Translations under genes and position numbers: made by a program
The notes under the pieces: model-generated
What the model saw: the letters and a program-made list of their open reading frames with translations, nothing else
What the model was told of the DNA's origin: nothing
The model's database searches: none
Assembly: GCA_037129925.1 (NCBI GenBank)
Contig: JBAXTZ010000036.1
Coordinates: 1 to 32,784 of the forward strand
DNA: 32,784 nucleotides
Direction of reading: 5' to 3'
Origin: JBAXTZ01 sp037129925
Lineage (GTDB): Bacteria > Bacillota > Negativicutes > JBAXTZ01
Part shown: positions 1 to 6,702 of the stretch, piece by piece
Position numbering within the stretch: the first letter of the stretch is position 1
How the letters are laid out: every line of letters starts with the position of its first letter

Positions 1-26
1 ATGATATCGTGGATATGAACGCGTAA
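1..26 (+). CDS. C-terminal tail of an upstream gene (partial)
   Basis: One frame reads D-I-V-D-M-N-A and stops at TAA (24-26), directly before a perfect hairpin that looks like a terminator. This fits the last codons of a gene lying mostly outside the window. Too little is visible to name the product, and chance cannot be excluded. Confidence 0.3.
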
Positions 27-63
27 AAGATAAAGCAGACTCGCAAGAGTCTGCTTTATCTTT
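26..63 (+). terminator. Hairpin terminator, 17-bp perfect stem
   Basis: The arms 26-42 and 47-63 are perfectly complementary over 17 bp and close on a GCAA tetraloop (43-46). The base of the stem is A-rich on the left and T-rich on the right (ending ATCTTT), so it could terminate in either direction. It sits two bases after a stop codon. Its stem resembles the hairpin at 21127-21160 (shared AAGATAA-R-GCAG core). Confidence 0.7.
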
Positions 64-127
64 GGGTTTGACGATAAAGAATGGCTATTTGTGCTGAATT
101 AGCTCATTGAACTAGCAACGTCGTATA

Positions 128-183
128 GCCTCACTAGAAAATCTACTCCAAGAGTGGTACGAAGCCTCAAGGGAAAATCTATT
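128..183 (+). repeat. Left IS end with two tandem motif copies
   Basis: Two copies of a 20-bp motif GCCTCA(N3-4)GAAAATCTAYT occur in the same orientation at 128-147 and 164-183. They are the inverted counterparts of those at 1416-1469, and probably are the outer and inner transposase-binding sites. Confidence 0.75.
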
Positions 184-1369
184 TATTGAGAAGCTTGTTT
201 TTTTGATAACCGAATTTCAAAAGAGCTTTTTGAGTAGAACGAATGGTTTTAAAAAGTGAGACGAGATTAAGCGAAGCAAACTGATCCGTAAGGCAAGCTT
301 TGACGGAGTCAGTGACATCAGGAGAGGCAAGGACTCTTTTGAAAGGGGTTAAAGGTTTGTCGTATTTTTTTATTACCTTTGAACCAATTCTCTGCTTGAA
401 AATTAGTTTTGCAGAAGGCGTAAAAAAGTTGAGATAGAGTCTGGATGCGGTATACAGCAAGTTTAGAAGCCGCAGCTCTTCAGCGGTATCGTAGCGTGCA
501 TAGCCAGCAAAACGTCTGACAACGGAGTAGTTTTTCTGTTCAATGAAACAGTTGTCATTTTTCCTGTATGCACGAGAACGGGTAAATGTTATTTTTTCGT
601 CTTGGCAGTATTTCAGGAGATGATAATTGATAAACTCATTACCGTTGTCGGAATCAATGCCTTTTAGCGGGAAAGGAAGCCTGGAACGCGCCAATATGAT
701 GCCTTTGAAAACATTTGATTGTGCCTTATTTTGGACAGCGACGGTTTCGGTCCAAGCGGTATTAATGTCGGTAAAGTTGAGAGAATTAATGAAATCACCG
801 CTGGCGTTACCGCCACAATGAGCAACGAGATCCATTTCAACAAACCCTGGAGAGTTTTCATTCCAATCATCGAATGTGCGTACCGGTATTTGCTTTTTAA
901 GCAATGTTCCTGGTTTAGTGAAACTTTTACCTTTGATTTTCAGATCCTTGCGAGCGTGCTTGAGGATACGCTCGATTGAAGAAGGACTGATTTTCAGGAG
1001 TTTGTCATGTGTTACAACAGAAGTTTTCAGGAAACCGTTTCGGGTAAGGTTATCGAGGACATCCGGCATAGCGGCAGCGAGTCTTCTGCCGCAAATATAA
1101 TCCATGATAGGCCAGATTTTCAAGAGAGCTGAAGCGACAAAGCGATCATAGATAACTCTTTTGGGACGGTGCAATTTTTCTTTTTTTGGCAATGGTTTTG
1201 TAGACTTGATATATGCATAACGTAAGACATAGGTGGCATAAGACCTGTTATACCCGGTTGTAGCTACGAATTCGTCGATAATGACTGAACGTTGGGATTT
1301 AGAAGAATGAATGTATCTTTCGGAAGTAATTCGAGCTATTTTCTTCTTTTCCTGCATGGTAAGCCCCAT
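179..1369 (-). CDS. DDE integrase-core transposase (ISNCY/IS1202-like)
   Basis: This 396-residue protein would cut and join the ends of the surrounding insertion sequence. The N-terminal ~80 residues are basic and HTH-like. The RNase H-fold core shows the DDE triad in the expected order: D in EMDLVAHCGG, D in GIDSDNGNEF, and E in NDNCFIEQKN about 35 residues later. The frame is open over its whole length, so the element may be active. The start ATG at 1367-1369 has a purine-rich stretch (GGGGGCAAGAAAAG) before it; an internal ATG four codons on is an alternative. The TAG stop (179-181) lies inside the left inner terminal repeat, so coding sequence and transposase-binding site overlap. No cargo gene is carried. 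Confidence 0.88.
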   Translation of the reverse strand: MGLTMQEKKKIARITSERYIHSSKSQRSVIIDEFVATTGYNRSYATYVLRYAYIKSTKPLPKKEKLHRPKRVIYDRFVASALLKIWPIMDYICGRRLAAAMPDVLDNLTRNGFLKTSVVTHDKLLKISPSSIERILKHARKDLKIKGKSFTKPGTLLKKQIPVRTFDDWNENSPGFVEMDLVAHCGGNASGDFINSLNFTDINTAWTETVAVQNKAQSNVFKGIILARSRLPFPLKGIDSDNGNEFINYHLLKYCQDEKITFTRSRAYRKNDNCFIEQKNYSVVRRFAGYARYDTAEELRLLNLLYTASRLYLNFFTPSAKLIFKQRIGSKVIKKYDKPLTPFKRVLASPDVTDSVKACLTDQFASLNLVSLFKTIRSTQKALLKFGYQKNKLLNK

Positions 1370-1415
1370 CTTTTCTTGCCCCCATATTTAATCAAGGGCA
1401 TTATCTACTATTTCG

Positions 1416-1469
1416 AATAGATTTTCAGGTGAGGCTTCGTTATTTTTTCGAGTAGATTTCTGATGAGGC
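1416..1469 (-). repeat. Right IS end with two tandem motif copies
   Basis: Read on the minus strand, copies lie at 1469-1450 (GCCTCATCAGAAATCTACTC) and 1435-1416 (GCCTCACCTGAAAATCTATT). They match the left-end copies in order and nearly in spacing, forming an inverted repeat of about 55 bp with a diverged centre. Confidence 0.75.
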
Positions 1470-1490
1470 CATTCGAACGTGCGACAAGTA

Positions 1491-1521
1491 TTGATCTTTG
1501 TGGTAAAATGGTTGCTATAAT
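1491..1521 (+). promoter_or_regulatory. Possible promoter of the glucuronidase/mupG operon
   Basis: A perfect TATAAT lies at 1516-1521 with TTGATC 19 bp upstream (1491-1496). An overlapping extended -10 element TGGTAAAAT (1501-1509) resembles the TGGTAGAAT boxes elsewhere in the window but lacks a good -35. The rest of the 157-bp gap between the IS and the next gene holds no gene I can support. The IS may have replaced older upstream regulatory sequence. Confidence 0.45.
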
Positions 1522-1626
1522 AGATTATCGTCTATGTCGGTAAAAATGAATATTAACCGGCACTAGCAAGACGTGGTTAGTTCAATAAAAAATCAGGTTG
1601 CGTAATATGATTTGAGGTGAAAGCTA

Positions 1627-2049
1627 TTGAATAAATCAACTGAGATTCGTGAAATTGCTACGGTGAATTATTTGTCAAAAAAATTAAATTGCGCCGAGGC
1701 GGTTTCTAGGGCGGTGCTGGAAGCCGGTGATTGCGCGCCGCAAGTAGTCGATGCCGTTGTGGCTTCAGCCTGCGGATTTGGCGCCGGAATCGGCGGAGCG
1801 GGGTGTGTTTGCGGGGCGCTGGCCGGTGGAGTTATGGCAATATCGGTTTTGGCTAACGGTGATAAACAAACTATTCGCGAACAGTCGCGGCAACTACATG
1901 CCGGTTTTGTGGAAAAACATAAAGTAACTTGCTGCCGGGCGCTCGGGCGGGGATTGGCTTATGGAACTCCGGAGCGCAAGCAATATTGTGCCGAACTGGT
2001 GCGGGATGTGGCTGAATTGGCAGTGAAGATGACGCTTGATTTGAGGTGA
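1627..2049 (+). CDS. C_GCAxxG_C_C family Cys-rich protein
   Basis: This 140-residue protein matches the C_GCAxxG_C_C family of small, probably redox-active or metal-binding proteins whose function is not established. Visible hallmarks are Cys22, Cys36 and Cys49, the glycine-rich core ACGFGAG-IGGAGCVCGALAGG (C60, C62), the Cys102-Cys103 pair before RALG, and Cys121. No signal peptide is present, so it should be cytoplasmic, although the glycine/alanine core (residues 48-76) is hydrophobic. The start is TTG at 1627 because a good ribosome binding site (GAGGTGA, 1614-1620) lies six bases upstream. It is the first gene of the operon, three bases before the glucuronidase gene. Its link to sugar breakdown is unclear. 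Confidence 0.8.
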   Translation: MNKSTEIREIATVNYLSKKLNCAEAVSRAVLEAGDCAPQVVDAVVASACGFGAGIGGAGCVCGALAGGVMAISVLANGDKQTIREQSRQLHAGFVEKHKVTCCRALGRGLAYGTPERKQYCAELVRDVAELAVKMTLDLR

Positions 2050-2052
2050 GTT

Positions 2053-3843
2053 ATGTTTCCAAAACAATCCCGTAGCCGTGAGGTCATAAGCTTGGACGGC
2101 CTCTGGAATTTTAGCCCGGATTATGATTTGTGCGCCGGGCGCGATGGCTGGAATAGTGTGTTGCCCTACGCCGAAGTAATGGCAGTGCCGGCCAGTTATA
2201 ATGACATCGGGGTGTCGGCGCGGTTGCGTGACCATGTCGGCGACGTTTGGTACCAACGCAGTTTTTTTGTGCCGGCGGGTTGGCGGGGGAAACGAATATT
2301 TTTGTATTTTGGCAGTGTATCCTATCAGGCTACCGTTTATCTGAATGGAGAAAAATTGCTGTCTAACAGCGGCGGGTTTCTGCCGTTTGAAGTCGATATT
2401 TCCGGGCAGGCGCTAATAGCTGAAGAAAATGCGCTGGTAGTGCAGGTCAATAATGAACTGCATTGGGATACGTTACCGCCCGGGGAAGTTGTTGAGCAAA
2501 TATCTTTAAGCGGCGCAGTTACGCGGCTGCAAAAACAACAGCATGATTTTTTTAACTACGCGGGAATTCATCGATCGGTGCTGTTGTGTGCTACTGCCAA
2601 CACTTTTATTGCGTACATCGCTGTAGAAACCGACTTTGACAACACAACCGGGATAATTGACTATCGCGCAGAATTGAATAATGCCGATACCTGCGAATTT
2701 GAGGCACAGTTGCTCGACCGAAATGGCAAATTGTGTGCCACTTCAACCGGAATTACCGGTCAGCTGATTGTTCCTGAGGTGCTGCTGTGGTCTCCGAATA
2801 GCCCTTATCTTTATAAATTGCGCTGTTCGTTAACAACAGCAGGTGAATTGCTCGATGAGTATGAACTAAATGTTGGTGTCCGCACGGTGAAAATTAGCGA
2901 CGGCAAGCTGTGTATAAACGGTCAGCCGGTATATTTGCAAGGGTGCGGTAAACATGAAGATGCCGATATTCGCGGCAAGGGTTTTGATTATCCGACTTAT
3001 TTGCGGGATATGGAGTTGCTCAAGTGGTTGGGCGTCAACTCCTATCGCACTTCGCATTATCCCTATGCTGAAGAGATGATGGAGCTGGCCGATCGATACG
3101 GAATACTGATTATTGATGAAGTGCCGGCAGTCGGAATGTTGGGCAAAGCTGTTACGTCCAGCGACGGTCTGAGCGCGGTATTTGTCGAAGGAAAGCTTGA
3201 CGAAGCGGCTTGGCAGAATCACGCGGCAACCTTGAGAAAACTCATTTTACGTGATCGCAATCATCCGTCGGTAATTATGTGGTCGATTTCTAACGAGGCA
3301 TCGACGATGGAACTAGCCGCAGAACCTTATTTTCGGCGGTTGTGCGATTTGGTGCGCTCACTCGATGGTCGCCCGCTTATCAATGTTGATTTTGCGATGA
3401 TTGCTCCCGGAACTAGCATGGCGGCAAAATATGTTGACATCATCGGGCTTAATCTGTATTTTGGCTGGTACTCACAGTGCGGCGATATCGCGGGCGGAGC
3501 GGCTCAGCTTGAAGAGTTTTTGCGGGCTTGGTACGCCGCCGAAAATAAACCAATTATTATCACGGAATATGGCGCGGACACCATTGAAGGGTTTCACAAA
3601 TTGCCGGCAACGATGTTCACGGAGGAATTTCAGCGCGACTTTTTCGCGCAATATCATGCGATATTTGACAAGCTGCCGTTTGTTATTGGTGAACACGTTT
3701 GGAATTTTGCCGATTTTATGACCAATCAGGGAATTATCCGTATTGACGGCAACCGTAAGGGGATATTTACCCGTCAGCGTCAACCGAAAATGGCGGCGCA
3801 TTATTTGCGTGAGCGGTGGCAGAGCAGGAGGGCAAAGCTATGA
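2053..3843 (+). CDS. uidA: Beta-glucuronidase (GH2)
   Basis: The enzyme removes terminal beta-D-glucuronate from glycosides. It is 596 residues, close to the roughly 600 of E. coli GusA, and has the usual order: sugar-binding jelly-roll, immunoglobulin-like domain, then a TIM barrel from about residue 275. The acid/base is E415 in WSISNEAS and the nucleophile is E505 in ITEYGAD. The N567-R-K569 motif in GNRKGIFTRQRQPK matches the Asn-x-Lys pair that contacts the glucuronate carboxylate, so specificity for glucuronides rather than galactosides is well supported. No signal peptide is present, so substrates must be imported. It is translationally coupled to its upstream neighbour. Its stop (TGA 3841-3843) overlaps an ATG that begins a broken uxuA, the usual pathway partner. 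Confidence 0.95.
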   Translation: MFPKQSRSREVISLDGLWNFSPDYDLCAGRDGWNSVLPYAEVMAVPASYNDIGVSARLRDHVGDVWYQRSFFVPAGWRGKRIFLYFGSVSYQATVYLNGEKLLSNSGGFLPFEVDISGQALIAEENALVVQVNNELHWDTLPPGEVVEQISLSGAVTRLQKQQHDFFNYAGIHRSVLLCATANTFIAYIAVETDFDNTTGIIDYRAELNNADTCEFEAQLLDRNGKLCATSTGITGQLIVPEVLLWSPNSPYLYKLRCSLTTAGELLDEYELNVGVRTVKISDGKLCINGQPVYLQGCGKHEDADIRGKGFDYPTYLRDMELLKWLGVNSYRTSHYPYAEEMMELADRYGILIIDEVPAVGMLGKAVTSSDGLSAVFVEGKLDEAAWQNHAATLRKLILRDRNHPSVIMWSISNEASTMELAAEPYFRRLCDLVRSLDGRPLINVDFAMIAPGTSMAAKYVDIIGLNLYFGWYSQCGDIAGGAAQLEEFLRAWYAAENKPIIITEYGADTIEGFHKLPATMFTEEFQRDFFAQYHAIFDKLPFVIGEHVWNFADFMTNQGIIRIDGNRKGIFTRQRQPKMAAHYLRERWQSRRAKL

Positions 3844-3896
3844 AGTACGGCTGGCGTTGGTTTGGCCCGAATGATGGTGAACTATGTTTGGCATAG
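3840..3896 (+). pseudogene. uxuA: Remnant 5' end of mannonate dehydratase gene (uxuA)
   Basis: An ATG overlaps the glucuronidase stop as ATGA and has a strong ribosome binding site (AGGAGGGC) just upstream. It encodes M-K-Y-G-W-R-W-F-G-P-N-D and then drifts into unrelated residues and a TAG at 3894-3896. W-R-W-[FY]-G-P-N-D is the characteristic N-terminus of UxuA, which dehydrates D-mannonate in glucuronate catabolism. Homology appears to stop at about 3875, where sequence leading into mupG begins. I infer that a deletion or replacement removed the rest of uxuA and joined mupG behind the first 12 codons. It makes at most an 18-residue peptide. Confidence 0.72.
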
Positions 3897-4975
3897 CTGT
3901 TTACAGTTTAAAAGATTATGAGTTATCGGGAAACATTGCTTATATTAAAAAATCAGCGGCATTGGGTTACAAATATTTGTTTACTTCGCTACATATTCCC
4001 GAAGTGAATTACCGGGATAAAATTGATGAGTTAAAGCAACTGTTGGCAATAGCTAAAGATTGTGGCTTTCACGTTATTGCCGATGTCAGTCCGCTAACCT
4101 TTGAATTATTTGGCGCTACTGTTGATTACTTAGCGCCGTTTGCGGAATTTGGTATCAAGACGCTTCGGCTGGATTATGGTTTTAGTATTGAACAGACGTT
4201 GGCGGTCAGCCGTAGTTCTTATGACATTGCTCTGGAATTAAATGCCAGCACTTTAAGTGAAAAGCGGATACAGTCGCTACTTGCCGCCGGAGTGCCGGCT
4301 GCACGATTACGCGCCTGTCATAATTTTTATCCAAAACCCTGTAGTGGTTTGACGGTAAACGATTATGAAGCCAAAACCCGAATGATTAACAAACATGGCC
4401 TGGCTTGTTCGACTTTTGTGCCATCGCAGCTCGGAAAACGTGGTCCATTATATGAAGGAGTGCCGACCATCGAAGCGCATCGAAATTGCACTGCTGTTTC
4501 GGCAGCTAAGTATTTTCTCTATCAGGGGAGCGCCGACCGAATTATTTTTGGCGATGCTTATGCCTCGACAGCCGAATTGACCAAAGTAGCGGCGCTTAAA
4601 CCGGATTTGGTAGAAATAGTTTTTACCGCCTGCAAGGATTTGGGCGCGTCGGAAAATGCTATTGTTGCCCGTGAATTATATACTGCGCGGGCGGATTCGC
4701 CGGAGTATGTTATCCGCGCCTCGGAATCGCGGATGCTCGGGAAAGTTTCCGCCGATGTTGAGGTTGGAAATAGCGATGTGCTGCGAAAAATTGGCGCCGT
4801 TACTATTGACAATAAGGAATTCGGCCGCTATAGTGGCGAATTGAATATTTGTCTTGAAGAACTACCGCCGGATAAGCGCGTAAATGTAGTTGGTTATGTT
4901 TGTGCTGACGAGCTGACATTGTTGCGTTTTGTAAAGCCGGGAAGTAAGTTTAGGCTGGTAAAAACTAAAAACTAA
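3884..4975 (+). CDS. mupG: 6-phospho-N-acetylmuramidase (MupG, DUF871, GH170)
   Basis: The 363-residue protein matches the DUF871 family. Its characterised member MupG cleaves cytoplasmic MurNAc-6-phosphate-GlcNAc into MurNAc-6-phosphate and GlcNAc during cell-wall recycling. It opens MFGIAVYSLKD and has a TIM barrel to about residue 235 (segments FTSLHIPE, VIADVSP, LRLDYG, LELNAST, ACHNFYP, FVPS, ADRIIFGDAYAS), then a smaller beta-rich C-terminal domain. The RNFYP-type motif appears as RACHNFYPKP. The start ATG (3884) lies inside the uxuA remnant and has only a modest GGTGA site. The last codons and the TAA fall inside a 7-bp tandem repeat. No MurNAc PTS or murQ is adjacent, which is unusual; the PTS gene at the window end is distant. 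Confidence 0.85.
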   Translation: MFGIAVYSLKDYELSGNIAYIKKSAALGYKYLFTSLHIPEVNYRDKIDELKQLLAIAKDCGFHVIADVSPLTFELFGATVDYLAPFAEFGIKTLRLDYGFSIEQTLAVSRSSYDIALELNASTLSEKRIQSLLAAGVPAARLRACHNFYPKPCSGLTVNDYEAKTRMINKHGLACSTFVPSQLGKRGPLYEGVPTIEAHRNCTAVSAAKYFLYQGSADRIIFGDAYASTAELTKVAALKPDLVEIVFTACKDLGASENAIVARELYTARADSPEYVIRASESRMLGKVSADVEVGNSDVLRKIGAVTIDNKEFGRYSGELNICLEELPPDKRVNVVGYVCADELTLLRFVKPGSKFRLVKTKN

Positions 4976-5000
4976 AAGCTAAAAGCTAAAAGCTAAAAGC
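4959..5000 (+). repeat. 7-bp tandem repeat (TAAAARC)x6
   Basis: Six perfectly phased heptamers occur: two TAAAAAC (4959-4972), then four TAAAAGC (4973-5000), followed by a decayed unit TGAAATA. The array encodes the last residues and stop of MupG and continues into the gap. A change in copy number would alter the MupG tail and the distance to the next gene. Confidence 0.85.
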
Positions 5001-5057
5001 TGAAATATGTAAGATTAATTGAGATGAAAGAAGAGTTGAATTATTACCGGAGGAGCG

Positions 5058-6008
5058 ATGAACTGGATAATTAGAAATTATCGAAATTGCGATGAACAGG
5101 CGGTTGTTAAACTTTGGAACAACTGTTTAACCCGTGATCCGATTAATGCTGATATTTTTCACAAACGGATATTGCTCGACGTAAACTTTGACCAGCGCTC
5201 GCACTTTGTCGCCGAGTCGGATGGCGAAATTGTCGGCTATGCCTATGGCATGTACCGGATTTATCCCTATGAAGACCGGGGAATTGAACCGAATCGCGGT
5301 TGGGTGCAAATCATCTTTGTGGCTGAAAGTTATCGTCGTAGTGGCATCGGCCGGGCGTTAGTCACTGCTGTAGAAACACAGTTGCAGTCGCTCGGTAAAA
5401 CCGAAATCGGTGTGGCTAATTATAGTCCGTTCTATTTCTTTCCCGGTCCGGATCGCGATGTCTATCCGCAGGCAGTAGCTTTCTTCAAGGCGCTGGGTTA
5501 CGCTGATTTGACGGACGCGGTAGGAATGGACATTGTGCTGTATGATTTTGCGATACCCGAAGAAGTGCTGGAGCTGGAGCGGAAATTATTTGTCGAGGGC
5601 TATTCGATAAAAATTTTTGCCGGTGAATACACTCTGTCGATAATACAGTTCATGAAAAACAATTTCCCAGGCGGGTGGGTGCGTAACATTCGTGAGTGTC
5701 TGTTGAAAAATAACGGCGAGCGCGATTGTGTAATATGTGTAGACCATGATGACAATATTGTTGGTTTTGCATTGAGGGCGATTGATGATTTGCCCGGGCA
5801 TTTCGGCCCGTTCGGAGTTGTCGAGCAGTTGCGCAGCCAGGGTTTGGGCAAGGTGTTGTTCTACAAAATGTTGTACCATATGTATTGTGAAGGCACTTAT
5901 CATTGTTGGCTGGCTTGGACGGGCGGCAAAGCGCAGAAGTTTTACGAACGCGCCGGAATGCGTGTTTGCAAGCGCCACGCAATAATGAAAAAAATTATTG
6001 AAGGGTAG
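5058..6008 (+). CDS. Tandem GNAT-family N-acetyltransferase
   Basis: The 316-residue protein contains two GNAT folds. The first (about 1-165) has the acetyl-CoA pyrophosphate loop as Y-R-R-S-G-I-G-R-A, and the second (about 170-316) as L-R-S-Q-G-L-G-K-V. Both domains keep the beta4 strand preceding motif A (VQIIFVAESYRR and FGPFGVVEQLRS) and a C-terminal F-Y-x-x-x-G-[MY] signature (FFKALGYAD, FYERAGMRV). Such proteins transfer acetyl groups to amines; the substrate cannot be read from sequence. The start ATG follows a strong CCGGAGGAG site. It is four bases upstream of a PIG-L deacetylase-like gene, so an amino sugar acted on by both is a reasonable guess. The upstream gap carries the 7-bp repeats. 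Confidence 0.85.
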   Translation: MNWIIRNYRNCDEQAVVKLWNNCLTRDPINADIFHKRILLDVNFDQRSHFVAESDGEIVGYAYGMYRIYPYEDRGIEPNRGWVQIIFVAESYRRSGIGRALVTAVETQLQSLGKTEIGVANYSPFYFFPGPDRDVYPQAVAFFKALGYADLTDAVGMDIVLYDFAIPEEVLELERKLFVEGYSIKIFAGEYTLSIIQFMKNNFPGGWVRNIRECLLKNNGERDCVICVDHDDNIVGFALRAIDDLPGHFGPFGVVEQLRSQGLGKVLFYKMLYHMYCEGTYHCWLAWTGGKAQKFYERAGMRVCKRHAIMKKIIEG

Positions 6009-6012
6009 CGAG

Positions 6013-6702
6013 ATGGATAAAACAATAATGTCGATTGGTTGTCATTGCCTGGATGCCGAATTGATGGGCGGGCCGGCGGTGTTAAAACATACCAATCAGG
6101 GTGGCAAAGGCATATTTGTACATATGACACGCGGCGAACGCGGCAATCCCAACAAACAAGCTGATGAATATGGAATACAACTTGAGCAGGAAATGGTAAA
6201 TGTCGCGGCGAAAATGGGCGCATCGGCAATTTGGCTGGGCTATGCCGCTGGCAACTTTCCGACGACTAGCGAAGTTGTCCGCGATTTAGTGCGGTTGATT
6301 CGCCAGGAACGCCCGGCGGTAGTGATTACCCATTGGCGCGGCAGTTTGCACGAACGGCACACCTTGACTTATGAAACCGTTACCGCGGCGATTAAGGCTG
6401 CGGCTAACCCGAAATATGATTTGGCAACCCAAGCCTATCGAGTTCCGAAATTTTGCTACGGCGAGAATTGTGAAGACTTGAACGGCTTTATTCCGCAAAT
6501 ATACAGCCCGATGACGCAAGCCGAGCTTAACCAGTGGCTGGACGCGTTGCGTGAATACGAATTATTTCGCGGTGGATTGCTCAGTGTGCCTTATGAAGCT
6601 TATTATACGACGATGGCAAAAGTCCGTTCAATTGAAGGCGGCGCTGGCGGATTGGCAAAAGCCTATATGTACGCCAGTCGGGTAGAGGAGCTGCATGAAT
6701 AA
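6013..6702 (+). CDS. PIG-L family deacetylase-like protein with altered catalytic motif
   Basis: PIG-L (LmbE) proteins are zinc-dependent deacetylases of N-acetylglucosamine-type sugars. This 229-residue protein has the family layout: N-terminal zinc motif, VHMTRGERGNP segment, VITHWRGSLHERH and the C-terminal region. The usual AHPDDxE motif reads C-H11-C-L-D14-A-E16. The zinc ligands (H11, D14 and a His of HERH) remain, but the aspartate that serves as general base is leucine and the proline is cysteine. It may be a divergent subfamily or a non-hydrolytic binder. I chose ATG 6013 (site GAAGGG upstream) over an in-frame TTG at 5998 that overlaps the GNAT gene. It overlaps the next gene by 8 bases. 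Confidence 0.8.
   Translation: MDKTIMSIGCHCLDAELMGGPAVLKHTNQGGKGIFVHMTRGERGNPNKQADEYGIQLEQEMVNVAAKMGASAIWLGYAAGNFPTTSEVVRDLVRLIRQERPAVVITHWRGSLHERHTLTYETVTAAIKAAANPKYDLATQAYRVPKFCYGENCEDLNGFIPQIYSPMTQAELNQWLDALREYELFRGGLLSVPYEAYYTTMAKVRSIEGGAGGLAKAYMYASRVEELHE

Larger units (their letters stand above)
128..1469. mobile_element. Insertion sequence with duplicated terminal motifs
   Basis: A roughly 1.34-kb element encloses one minus-strand DDE transposase. Its ends are inverted relative to each other. The left end has GCCTCACTAGAAAATCTACT (128-147) and GCCTCAAGGGAAAATCTATT (164-183). The right end, read on the minus strand, has GCCTCATCAGAAATCTACTC (1450-1469) and GCCTCACCTGAAAATCTATT (1416-1435). 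The two copies are 36 bp apart on the left and 34 bp apart on the right. Exact outer edges are uncertain by a few bases because I found no clear target-site duplication. The transposase resembles the ISNCY/IS1202-like group of integrase-core elements, but family assignment is tentative. Confidence 0.8.

Noticed and set aside
118..1480. Target-site duplication around the insertion sequence
   Set aside because: Sequences just outside both ends (…ACGTCGTATA and CATTCGAACGT…) do not match as direct repeats, so none is claimed.
4959..5000. CRISPR-like repetition
   Set aside because: The repeats are 7 bp with no spacers and no cas genes are present; this is a simple tandem repeat.
5024..5074. A 16-codon frame (MKEELNYYRRS...) before the acetyltransferase gene
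   Set aside because: It lacks a ribosome binding site, overlaps the next gene start and resembles no family I recognise, unlike the uxuA remnant.
5998..6012. Upstream TTG start for the PIG-L-like protein
   Set aside because: It overlaps the preceding gene and would add five residues unlike the family; ATG 6013 has a better-placed binding site.
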